Positions 55,241 to 64,000 of a stretch of 64,000 nucleotides of DNA are shown here, one piece after another (position 1 is the first letter of the stretch; every line of letters starts with the position of its first letter). The position numbers were made by a program, and so were the translations under genes. The notes under the pieces are model-generated. The model was given only the letters and a program-made list of their open reading frames with translations, ran no database searches and was not told the DNA's origin. The DNA is from VBAS01 sp963773465 (GTDB lineage Bacteria > Bacteroidota > Bacteroidia > Chitinophagales > Chitinophagaceae), in assembly GCA_963773465.1 (NCBI GenBank), contig CAVZBF010000002.1, positions 1,054,001-1,118,000 of the forward strand. The letters are read 5' to 3'.

Positions 55241-55951
55241 ATGCCTACCACCTGGAAAGATATTACCAAAAAGAACCTCACCCGGGGCGACTGGTCACTG
55301 ATCATCGCAAATCTTATTCCGGTTATCGGCGTTTGGTTTTTTAACTGGAGTGCTAAAGAAGTTTTCCTTGTTTACTGTCTTGAAACGATCATCATCGGAC
55401 TTTTTACTTTAATGAAACTGCTTATCGCAGGATTAGTGAGAAAAAAAGATGTTTGGCAAACGCAAGGCGCTTCTGTTACAAAACAACCTTTCTGGTTCTT
55501 CATGCTTTTCTTCCTGGTGCATTTTGGCATGTTCGTCGCCATCCAGATGGGAATGTTCTTTGCGGTTTCCGGCATTGGTGATGAACACGGAATAACATTT
55601 TTAAATTTCTTTTCTAAATGGCCGTCGCTTTTAAACGAAGAAGCCTATATCATGCTCGGTGTATTTATTGTAAGTTATGGGTTTCGGCTTATAACAGATT
55701 TTATTTTAACCGGCGACTATAAAACTTCATCATTGGGTTACCTGATGTTCCAGCCTTATGGCAGGATCTTTATACAACAGGTAACAGTGATTCTCGGCAG
55801 CATGTTCCTTTCTTTTGGAGCAGGAAAAATATTCATCTTCATATTTGCATTGATAAAAATATTTTTTGAAGTCTTTATTGATTTTGATCTGCTGATCAAA
55901 AAAGCAGCAAAAGGAGAATTAGAATCTCCGGAAGAAGAAATGAATAATTGA
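55241..55951 (+). CDS. DUF6498 family membrane protein
   Basis: 236 residues with five to six predicted helices, starting with DWSLIIANLIPVIGVWFFNW and VFLVYCLETIIIGLFTLMKL, a pattern I associate with DUF6498. Further helices at PFWFFMLFFLVHFGMFVAIQ, YIMLGVFIVSYGFRLITDFI and IFIQQVTVILGSMFLSFGAG. The C-terminal tail is charged (KGELESPEEEMNN). Role unknown. The gene is followed by a C/G-rich dispersed repeat and converges on rfaE1. Confidence 0.75.
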   Translation: MPTTWKDITKKNLTRGDWSLIIANLIPVIGVWFFNWSAKEVFLVYCLETIIIGLFTLMKLLIAGLVRKKDVWQTQGASVTKQPFWFFMLFFLVHFGMFVAIQMGMFFAVSGIGDEHGITFLNFFSKWPSLLNEEAYIMLGVFIVSYGFRLITDFILTGDYKTSSLGYLMFQPYGRIFIQQVTVILGSMFLSFGAGKIFIFIFALIKIFFEVFIDFDLLIKKAAKGELESPEEEMNN

Positions 55952-55973
55952 ATAAGTTGATTTGTGCGTTGGC

Positions 55974-56004
55974 AAGTCCCCCGTTGGGGGATTTAGGGGG
56001 CTAA
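55974..56004. repeat. dispersed C/G-rich repeat, copy 5
   Basis: AAGTCCCCCGTTGGGGGATT then TAGGGGGCTAA; overlaps the last codons of rfaE1 on the other strand. Confidence 0.6.
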
Positions 56005-56990
56005 GAGAGCAGCAATTCACATTCCCGTAAAAGTTTTTCCCTGTCAACCGCTGCTGTGCCTACTTCTTCACAAACCAAACCTCCGGCTATATTTGCTATC
56101 TCCGCCATCAGGTGTGCATTTTTTGTAACTGCATAAACCATGGCTGCAACGGCAATTACCGTATCACCGGCACCGGAAACATCAGACACATTTCGCAAAT
56201 GACTTGGAATGATCGCAGCATTCTGAAGGTGCTGATAAAAGATCCCTTTTTCAGATAGCGTGATCAATGAAACCCTGTGTTGCAATAGCTTTTGAAGTTG
56301 CTCATGTACATTTCTGAGTGTGTAAAGATCATTGCTTTCAAATAAAAGATTCAGGCCCTCCTGCACTTCTTTCATATTCGGTTTAAAAATATCAACATGC
56401 TTATAGCTGAAAAAGTTTTTTCTTTTTGGATCGACTGCACTAATAACACCCGAAGCCCTGCATAGATTGATGGCTTCTTCAATCACTTTTTCCGTAAGCA
56501 CACCCTTATTGTAATCTTCGAATATCAAAACATTCGGGTCTTCATGCTCAATAAAATTAGTAAGCTGTTTCAGCAGCGCCGCTTCATCATCTTTGTTAAG
56601 GTCATTGGTAATTTCAGCATCGAACCGCAGCATTTGCTGATTACGGCTGAGGATCCTTGTTTTATTCGTTGTTGTTCTTTTTGCGCTTCTCACTAAACCG
56701 GTTGTGTCGATCATGTTTTCTTTCAGCAATTGTTCCAATTGGTCCGCTTCATCATCATTGCCGATAGTGCCCAGCAAAAAAACTCTTGCACCCAAACTGC
56801 TGCAGTTAATTGCCACATTACCTGCCCCTCCTATTCTTTGTTCCTTATGATCTAATGAAACAATAGGCACAGGAGCTTCGGGAGATATCCTGTCTACTTT
56901 TCCCCAGATATAAGTATCCAACATAACATCGCCAATTACTCCAACCTTAAGGGATTTAAGATCGTTAAATAATTCTTCACACTCTGTCAT
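56001..56990 (-). CDS. rfaE1: D-glycero-beta-D-manno-heptose-7-phosphate kinase (RfaE1/HldA)
   Basis: 329 residues, PfkB-type sugar kinase fold. Motifs: KVGVIGDVMLDTYIWGKVDR at the N-terminus, RIGGAGNVAINCSSLGARV (about 53), LIFEDYNKGVLT (about 155), IDPKR-like AVDPKRKNFF, KPNMKEVQEGL and the catalytic ATP-site VSDVSGAGDTVIAVAAMVYA (about 270) with GAGDT base Asp. It makes heptose-1,7-bisphosphate for ADP-heptose synthesis, the LPS core precursor. In this genome the kinase and the adenylyltransferase are separate genes, divergent with 123 bases between their starts. Confidence 0.92.
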   Translation of the reverse strand: MTECEELFNDLKSLKVGVIGDVMLDTYIWGKVDRISPEAPVPIVSLDHKEQRIGGAGNVAINCSSLGARVFLLGTIGNDDEADQLEQLLKENMIDTTGLVRSAKRTTTNKTRILSRNQQMLRFDAEITNDLNKDDEAALLKQLTNFIEHEDPNVLIFEDYNKGVLTEKVIEEAINLCRASGVISAVDPKRKNFFSYKHVDIFKPNMKEVQEGLNLLFESNDLYTLRNVHEQLQKLLQHRVSLITLSEKGIFYQHLQNAAIIPSHLRNVSDVSGAGDTVIAVAAMVYAVTKNAHLMAEIANIAGGLVCEEVGTAAVDREKLLRECELLLS

Positions 56991-57113
56991 TGCTAATAGT
57001 TGTTTATTAAATATCCTGCTTTATTTTTTATTTACATAAAATTAATGGTTAATCCATCATTAACTTCCTGCAAATAATTATTTATACATTTGTCGATAAA
57101 GGATAAAGATATT
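56991..57113. promoter_or_regulatory. shared divergent promoter region of rfaE1 and rfaE2
   Basis: TACATTTG at 57085-57092 fits the Bacteroidota -7 box TAnnTTTG for rfaE2, putting transcription start near 57100, just before ATG 57114. No clear TTTG box was seen at -33. Confidence 0.45.
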
Positions 57114-57599
57114 ATGGGCTCCGATTCCGTTTCCGAAAAAATTTATACACTGCCGGGTATTGCTCAAAAAGTAAGCCAATGGAAAAAGGAAGGAAAGAAA
57201 ATCGTTTTTACAAACGGTGTGTTTGACTTGTTGCACAAGGGACATATCTTTTCATTATCTCAAGCTGCAAAACAAGGCGATGTTTTGATTATTGGATTGA
57301 ACGCTGATAGCTCGGTAAAAAAATTAAAAGGAGATAACAGGCCGATAAATGATGAGGATGCAAGAGCATTGTTACTTGCTTCGCTGATCATGGTTGATGC
57401 CGTCGTAATTTTTGAAGAAGACACCCCGTTAAATTTAATTACATCGATCCTGCCGGATGTGCTGGTAAAAGGCGGTGATTATACAGTTGACCAGATCGCG
57501 GGTGCAAAAGAAGTGATCGCCAATGGAGGTAAAATTGTGATCACCCCGATCCTTGACGGATTTTCAACCACGGCGATCATCAATGCAATTTCCAAATAA
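57114..57599 (+). CDS. rfaE2: D-glycero-beta-D-manno-heptose 1-phosphate adenylyltransferase (RfaE2)
   Basis: About 161 residues. Nucleotidyltransferase motif KIVFTNGVFDLLHKGHIFSL (the HxGH-type KGH), LIIGLNADSSVKKLKGDNRP, and the ISSTK-type region FSTTAIINAISK near the end. It adds AMP to heptose-1-phosphate to give ADP-heptose. A TTG start at 57090 is possible, but TACATTTG at 57085-57092 looks like the -7 promoter box, so ATG 57114 is preferred. Partner of the divergent rfaE1. Confidence 0.92.
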   Translation: MGSDSVSEKIYTLPGIAQKVSQWKKEGKKIVFTNGVFDLLHKGHIFSLSQAAKQGDVLIIGLNADSSVKKLKGDNRPINDEDARALLLASLIMVDAVVIFEEDTPLNLITSILPDVLVKGGDYTVDQIAGAKEVIANGGKIVITPILDGFSTTAIINAISK

Positions 57600-57601
57600 G
57601 T

Positions 57602-59030
57602 TTACTCTGCCGCTTTTTTTCTTGCGGCTACAGCGATATAGTAAATTGGAATACCGGCCAATGCAATGATAAGACCCGGCCAGGTAAACTGCGGCTTATA
57701 TATTATTAGTAATACACAAAAAGCAATTCCCATAATGATATAAAGGGCGGGCAATATGGGATACCCAAAAGATTTATATGGTCTTTCCGCATCCGGTCTT
57801 TTTTTCCGGAGAATAAAAATTCCAAGGATCGTCATCACATAAAATATTACAACAACAAAAGAGATCATATCCAGCAGATCTCCATACTTACCGCTTACAC
57901 TCCATGCGCAGGCAATAAGACATTGACACCATAATGCCCATTGCGGTACGGCAAACTTATTCAGGTTACTTGCCGGCTTAAAGAACAACCCGTCTTTTGC
58001 CATTGTATAATATACTCTTGCTCCTGCCAGTATCAACCCGTTGTTACATCCAAATGTTGAGATCATGATCATCAGCGCAATTACAACGGTTCCCAGATTT
58101 CCAAAAATGACTTGTGAGGCCGCAACTGCTACCCTGTCTTTCTCTGCCGATGCAATTTCATTTAATGGCAATACAGCAGTGTACATTACATTGGTGGTTA
58201 CATAAATAATTGTAACGATCAATGTTCCGAAAAACAAGCGCCAGCCCGATATTCCGTTTTGGATTTTTTATTTCGCCTGCAATAAAGGTTACATTATTCC
58301 ATGCATCACTGCTGAAGATAGAACCTACCATTGCTGCTGCAATGGCGCCAAGAATTGCAGTGCCAATCAATGGAGTAAATGTTGCGGTGCCATCCGGGGC
58401 CACGGAAAGGTTCCTGATCTGCCATGCATCGGTCCAGTTAGCATCCCATACATCGCCTTTCATCATTATCAAACCAAAAATGATAAGCCCGAATAAGCTA
58501 AGCAGTTTTGTTACTGTAAATGTTGTTTGGATCAGCTTGCCACCTTTTACTCCCAACGTATTTATAAAAGTGAGAAAAACAATTAATGCTATGGAGACTA
58601 ATTGAGCCGGCGAGATATTTAAATTTCCAATTGAAAAGGCGACAAGATCTTCACTTACCTGCGGAACGAGGTAAGCTAGAAATTTTGAAAAGGCAACACC
58701 AACTGCTGCAATGGTTGCAGTTTGTATCACCGCAAAAAAACTCCAGCCATATAAAAAACCTGCCAGCGGATTATATGCTTCTTTTAAATAAACATATTGA
58801 CCACCGGCTTTGGGAAACATGCCACTCAATTCACCATAACTCACAGCAGCTGTAATGGTCATAAATCCTGTTATCAGCCACACTACGATCAACCAGCCTG
58901 CAGAGCCGACATTACGGGTAATATCTGCACTAACAATAAAAATACCGGAACCGATCATAGAGCCGGCTACGATCATTGTTGCATCCAAAAGACCGAGTGA
59001 TTGTTTAAAGCCGGGTTGCTGTTCTGCCAT
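57602..59030 (-). CDS. APC superfamily amino acid permease (one frameshift)
   Basis: Starts MAEQQPGFKQSLGLLDATMI, then VAGSMIGSGIFIVSADITRN, the GSGIF motif of helix 1 in APC transporters. About twelve helices, including ELSGMFPKAGGQYVYLKEAY. Near 58233 an extra T shifts the frame after NPKRNIGLAL; the right frame goes on FFGTLIVTIIYVTTNVMYTA and ends IAVAARKKAAE. About 476 residues. It is related to the LAT-type and Glu/GABA-type APC families. Substrate unknown, likely amino acids by proton or exchange. Confidence 0.87.
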
Positions 59031-59127
59031 AGCGTTGGTTTAGCGTTCAAGATAAGTAATTCGGTTTATAGAAAGAAAAAACTGCTTCTGTTTTAAAAGA
59101 AGGAGTTCCTGCAAAAAAATAAATTAT

Positions 59128-59733
59128 TTATGATTTCTTTTTAGCGTAGAACGCATTTAGCCCTTTCAACAATTCTGAAGTAACATTATACGCCGTGTCG
59201 GTATAATAAAATAACCCGGGCTCCCTGGCAATTATGTAAGAATATTTTCTGTCTTTATTAAACTCCTTGCAATAGTTTTTTATTTTATCAATTATTTCCT
59301 TTTGTTTCGTCATGTAATAGCCTTGATAAGTTTGATTCATTTCCGAAGCTCTGTTTTTTATATCCATGTCCATTTGCGCTAATTCATTGCCGAGTGAATC
59401 CCTTTGTCTTTGAGTTAAATTAGCGCTTTGTGATTGCAATTTCATGTAATAAGATTGAAAGGCGGCCCGCATCTGGCTTATGGAGTCATTGATCCTTGCT
59501 TCTCTTGCTACTACTTCAGTCTGCATTTTTTTGAACTCGGTGAAATTGGCTTCAACAGAATCCATATCAAAATAAGCTACCGGGGTATGTTGCCAACGGG
59601 GAAGACTATCAACGCTTGCAACGTCAACTTTTTTACCGATAACCGGGTCATTTTTTTTAGTAAAGAATAGGAAAAAAAGTATCCCTACGGCGACAAGCAA
59701 AATTATATTCAGGGCAAGTAAACCTTTATTCAT
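59128..59733 (-). CDS. OmpH/Skp-like periplasmic chaperone family protein
   Basis: 201 residues. An N-terminal membrane anchor or uncleaved signal (ALNIILLVAVGILFFLFFTK) is followed by PVAYFDMDSVEANFTEFKKM, the OmpH entry motif, then a long Gln/Lys/Asp-rich coiled coil (about 85-150, QSQSANLTQRQRDSLGNELA) and the C-terminal DRKYSYIIAREPGLFYYTDT. The family binds unfolded outer-membrane proteins. It does not lie in the usual bamA-skp cluster here. Single gene, reads toward rpoC in the same direction. Confidence 0.87.
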   Translation of the reverse strand: MNKGLLALNIILLVAVGILFFLFFTKKNDPVIGKKVDVASVDSLPRWQHTPVAYFDMDSVEANFTEFKKMQTEVVAREARINDSISQMRAAFQSYYMKLQSQSANLTQRQRDSLGNELAQMDMDIKNRASEMNQTYQGYYMTKQKEIIDKIKNYCKEFNKDRKYSYIIAREPGLFYYTDTAYNVTSELLKGLNAFYAKKKS

Positions 59734-59811
59734 GCAATCTTTTTTGCAAGTTAATTAAAGCCTTCAGGGCAAATATAATCATTCGGGTCACTTTAGGAAA
59801 CAGTTAACAGC

Positions 59812-59943
59812 AATCACGGATTATGGGATTGATAAGCTGGATTTCGCAGATGGTATCATCAATTATTAGCAAATAAAAAGGAGCAAGTTCATGCTCCTTA
59901 ATAATATCAGCGAAATTCATTTTAATCCGTTTAATCCGTGATT
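59812..59943. repeat. imperfect inverted repeat around the rpoC terminator
   Basis: AATCACGGATTA (59812-59823) and TAATCCGTGATT (59932-59943) pair perfectly; further matches (GGATTTCGCAGAT with ATATCAGCGAAATTC) extend it to about 40 bases per arm. The right arm overlaps the rpoC stop codon. Structure of the same kind as the CACGAAG-type elements. Confidence 0.6.
59868..59899 (-). terminator. Rho-independent terminator of rpoC
   Basis: AAGGAGC (59878-59884) and GCTCCTT (59893-59899); on the minus strand followed by TTTTTATTTG. Lies 40 bases after the rpoC stop, inside the larger inverted repeat. Confidence 0.75.
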
Positions 59944-62900
59944 ATTCTTCTTCATCAAAAGTCATCGCTTCTCTGGTAGTCTGCAGCAATTCATATTCTT
60001 CCTTGCTGCCCACGATCATGTTTTCAAATTCACGCAAACCTGTACCTGCAGGTATCGGATGACCTGTGATCACATTCTCTTTCAATCCAAGCATATCATC
60101 TGTTTTACCCTGAATAGCTGCAGATGACAATACTTTGGTTGTTTCCTGGAATGATGCAGCAGATATCCAGCTTTGTACACCCAGTGATGCTTTGGTGATA
60201 CCCAAGCAACGCGGTGAAGAAGTTGCAGGCTTTGCATCACGGAATTCAACCAGTTTTTTATCATTACGGCGCAAGAATAGAATTTTCTTCTCTCACTTCA
60301 CGCAAGCTAACGATCTGACCAGCACGCAGCTTAGTGCTGATTCACCAGGTTCGGTAACAACTTTCTTATCAAAGATCCAATCATTCTCTTCAATGAATTC
60401 AAACTTATCTACCATATCTTCTTCAAGGAATCTTGTATCTCCCGGATCAACAATGCTTACTTTACGCATCATCTGGCGAACGATCACTTCAATATGTTTG
60501 TCATTGATCTTCACACCCTGCAAACGATAAACTTCCTGAATTTCATTCACCACATATTCCTGAACTGCAAACGGACCTTTGATAGAAAGAATATCCTGCG
60601 GTGCAATCTGTCCATCAGATAATGGCGACACCAGCTTTTACAAAGTCACCATCCTGTACAAGGATCTGGCTTGTCAACGGAACCAGATATTTTTTCTAAC
60701 ACCATCTTTTGCTTCAATGATGATCTCCCGGTTACCACGTTTGATAGCTACCCAAAGAAACCACACCATCAATTTCAGAAACAACAGCAGGGTTACCTGG
60801 GTTTCTTGCTTCAAACAATTCAGTTACACGTGGCAGACCTCCGGTGATATCTCTCAGTTTACCCAATACACGCGGAATTTTCACAATCACCTGTCCGGCT
60901 TTTACATCATCACCTTCTTCCATAATGATATGGCTACCGGTCGGAGGTTATATGATTTGTATTTCTTTTCCTTCAACAATGATTGAAGGGATCTTTGTTT
61001 TATCTCTTGTTTCAATAACCACTTTCTCACGGTGACCTGTTTGTTCATCAGCTTCTTCACGGTAAGTAACACCTTCAATAACATTTTCAAATTTCACTGT
61101 ACCATTAATCTCAGCAACGATAACATTATTGAATGGATCCCATGTACAGATCACATCACCTTTATTTACTTTCTGACCGTCTTTTACATTCAGCGTAGCA
61201 CCATAAGGAATGTTATTAGTAATCAGCAAACGGTCATTCTTTACATCCATGATACGAACCTCACCTGTACGGCCGATTACCACCTGTACTTTTTCACCTT
61301 CATTATTTTCAGTGATTACAGTACGTAAACCATCAAACTGAACAGTGCCATCAAATTTGGCAGTCAATGTAGATTCAACAGAAGCAGAACCTGCAACACC
61401 ACCCACGTGGAAGGTACGAAGTGTAAGCTGTGTACCCGGCTCACCGATCGACTGTGCAGCAATGATACCAACTGCATCACCTTTTTGTGCCAGTATTACC
61501 TGTTGCAAGGTTTTTACCATAACATTTTACACAAACACCACGTTTGCTTTCGCAGGTCAGTACAGAACGGATTTCAACAGTTTCAATACCTGCTTCTTCA
61601 ATCTTCTTTGCAATATCTGTCTGTAATTTCTTCACCTGCTGTCAACGATCAATTCATCAGTTAGCGGATCGATATACATCATGCAATGAAGTACGTCCTA
61701 CGATCCTGTCAGACAATGGTTCAATAATATCTTCATTATCTTTTAATGCAGAAGTAGCAATACCACGCAAGTGTTCCGCAATCTTCTTCAGTGATAACCA
61801 CATCCTGTGCAACGTCAACCAGACGACGGGTCAGGTAACCTGCATCAGCTGTTTTCAAGGCTGTATCGGCAAGACCTTTACGGGCACCGTGTGTAGAGAT
61901 AAAGTAATCCAATACATTCAATCCACCTTTAAAGTTGGAAAGAATCGGGTTTTCAATGATCTCACTACCGGTAGAACCTGATTTTCTTGGCTTCGCCATC
62001 AATCCCCTGATACCTGCCAGCTGTTTGATCTGTTGTTTAGAACCACGGGCACCTGAATCAAGCATCATATAAACAGAGTTGAAACCTTGTTTATCTGCTG
62101 CTCAATTCACGGATCAATGTTTCTGTAATACGGGTATCCACACGGCTCCAGATATCAACGATCTGGTTATATCGTTCGTTGTTGGTGATAAGACCCATGT
62201 TATAGTTATCCCACACTTCATCTACTTCACCTTTTGCATTTTCAAGCAATTCTTCTTTAATATCAGGAATGATAAGGTCATTGATATTGAATGACAAACC
62301 ACCCTGGAATGCCGTGCGGAAACCAAGTGTTTTAATATCATCAAGGAACTTAGCTGTTTTAGGAATATTGGTGATCTTAATGATATCACCAATGATCTCA
62401 CGAAGATTCTTTCTTGGTCAGCAATGCATTTACAAAACCAACTTCTTTAGGAACATGCTGGTTAAAGATCACACGGCCAACAGTTGTTTCAATCAATTTA
62501 TGTTCAAGTAATCCATCTTCATTACGGACATTCGCTTTCACTTTAATCCATGCATGCAGATCAATCATGCTCTTCATTATAAGCAATGATCACTTCTTCA
62601 GCAGAATAAAAAGCTTTTCCTTCTCCTCTTACTTTTTCAGTTGTCAGTTGATTTTCTTTCCTTTAGTAATATAATACAGACCCAATACCATGTCCTGTGA
62701 AGGAAGGGTGATAGGCGTACCATTCTGCGGGTTCAGAATGTTATGAGAAGCAAGCATCAGCAATTGTGCTTCCAGAACAGCAGCATTGCTCAATGGAACG
62801 TGAACCGCCATCTGGTCACCATCAAAGTCGGCGTTGAACGCTGTACAAACCAACGGGTGCAACTGGATCGCTTTTCCTTCGATCAATTTTGGCTGGAAGG

Positions 62901-64000
62901 CCTGGATAGACAAACGGTGAAGTGTTGGGGCACGGTTCAAGCATAACCGGATGACCTTTCAAAATATTTTCAAGGATATCCCAAACAACAGCTTCTTTTT
63001 TATCAACCAGTTTTCTTGCAGACTTCACTGTTTTTACAATACCTCTTTCAATCAGTTTACGGATGATAAATGGCTTGAACAATTCAGCAGCCATATCTTT
63101 TGGCAAACCGCATTCATGCAATTTCAATTCAGGACCTACCACGATAACCGAACGACCTGAATAGTCAACACGTTTACCCAGCAGGTTCTGACGGAAACGT
63201 CCTTGCTTACCTTTCAATACATCACTCAATGATTTCAATGCACGTCCACCTTCTGCTTTTACAGCATTTGATTTACTTGAGTTATCAAACAATGAATCAA
63301 CAGCTTCCTGCAACATACGTTTTTCATTACGAAGGATCACTTCAGGTGCTTTGATCTCCAACAATCTTTTCAAACGGTTGTTACGGATGATCACACGACG
63401 ATACAGATCATTCAGATCAGAAGATGCAAAACGGCCACCATCCAAAGGAACCAACGGACGCAGTTCAGGTGGAATAACAGGAATATATTGCATCACCATC
63501 CATTCAGGACGGTTGGTAATTCTTGTATTTGCATCACGGAAAGCTTCTACAACGCTCAAACGCTTTAAGCATCTGCTTTACGTTGCTGTGAAGTTTCAGT
63601 AGCTGCTGCATTACGCAGATCAAATGACAACTGATCAAGATCAATTCGTTGCAAGCATATCATGCACTGCTTCAGCACCCATCTTAGCAATGAACTTATT
63701 AGGATCATCATCAGGCAGATACTGATTATCTTTTGGAAGTGTATCCAGAATATCCAGGTATTCTTCTTCAGTTAACAAGATCACCGTAATTCTGTCCTTT
63801 ATCTGCACGGATACCTGGTTGAATCACCACAAATCTTTCATAGTAAACAATGGTCTCTAATTTCTTAGAGCTCATCCCAAGCAGGTAACCGATCTTATTT
63901 GGCAATGATTTGAAATACCAGATATGAACAACAGGCACCACCAGTTTAATGTGTCCCATTCTTTCACGGCGAACTTTCTTCTCAGTTACTTCCACACCGC
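59942..64000 (-). CDS. rpoC: DNA-directed RNA polymerase subunit beta' (partial at N-terminus, about ten frameshifts)
   Basis: Only the first 75-80 residues lie outside the window. Landmarks: VEVTEKKVRRERMGHIKLVV, PVIPPELRPLVPLDGGRFAS, LLGKRVDYSGRSVIVVGPEL, the active-site NADFDGDQMAVHVPLS with three Mg-binding Asp (near 62800), [60 protein letters not shown]-like region and the C-terminal TKASLGVQSWISAASFQETT. It is cut into about ten pieces by single-base shifts near 63765, 63565, 62942, 62640, 62590-62400, 62300-62090, 61740-61650, 61520, 60930-60720, 60640 and 60280. Since rpoC is essential, these must be errors in the sequence. Terminator at 59868-59899. Confidence 0.95.

Overview
The window looks like a chromosomal contig of a Bacteroidota bacterium, most probably Chitinophagaceae-like. 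The case for this rests on: about 40% GC with AT-rich spacers and no strong Shine-Dalgarno sites; large secreted proteins with type IX secretion C-terminal sorting domains; a 640-residue type NagB-LmbE fusion; split RfaE kinase and adenylyltransferase genes; many Tat-type sugar-oxidation genes; and several families of short dispersed hairpin repeats. The family-level placement is inference. No rRNA, tRNA or CRISPR array was seen.

Layout. 1-6.5 kb: partial subtilisin-like protease, HEIGH-type metallopeptidase lipoprotein, RlmK-like methyltransferase, exonuclease/GIY-YIG fusion, FKBP isomerase, TrkA-gated K+ channel. 6.6-12.5 kb: three related secreted proteins with T9SS tails, each ending in the same GC-rich terminator and carrying complementary 5' and 3' UTR motifs. 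13.2-19.6 kb: cmk, a prolyl oligopeptidase, pfkA, pyk and a DUF1761 membrane protein. 19.7-36.0 kb: a large sugar-oxidation locus. A minus-strand operon (Gfo/Idh dehydrogenase, TIM-barrel isomerase, lipoprotein cytochrome c, DUF1080 glycosidase) is divergent from a plus-strand run (two MFS permeases, a Tat-type TIM-barrel protein, then four GMC flavoenzymes with two Tat-borne small subunits and a further TIM-barrel protein). The genes fit a periplasmic glycoside 3-dehydrogenase (3-keto-sugar) pathway: oxidation by GMC/small-subunit complexes, electrons to cytochrome c, cleavage by the DUF1080 protein, import, and reduction by Gfo/Idh. 36-50 kb: an accessory mix (small secreted protein, cutC, two-class asparaginase, FMN reductase, two pirins, a SnoaL-like protein, two CocE/NonD peptidase-hydrolases, GH20 hexosaminidase, NagB-LmbE fusion). 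51-53.2 kb: an IS91-like element with an accompanying tyrosine recombinase. 53.5-64 kb: VOC protein, isoaspartyl peptidase, DUF6498 protein, divergent rfaE1/rfaE2, an amino-acid permease, an OmpH/Skp-like protein and most of rpoC.

Sequence quality matters for reading this window. Many genes are split by single-base indels, mostly lost bases in homopolymers. rpoC alone is broken at about ten places and pyruvate kinase at four, so these breaks are best read as uncorrected sequencing or assembly errors, not gene decay. They cluster in 17.6-19.1, 32.8-43.4, 45.5-53.2 and 57.6-64 kb, while 19.1-32.8 kb is clean. Broken genes are therefore annotated over their full inferred span, with the breaks described.
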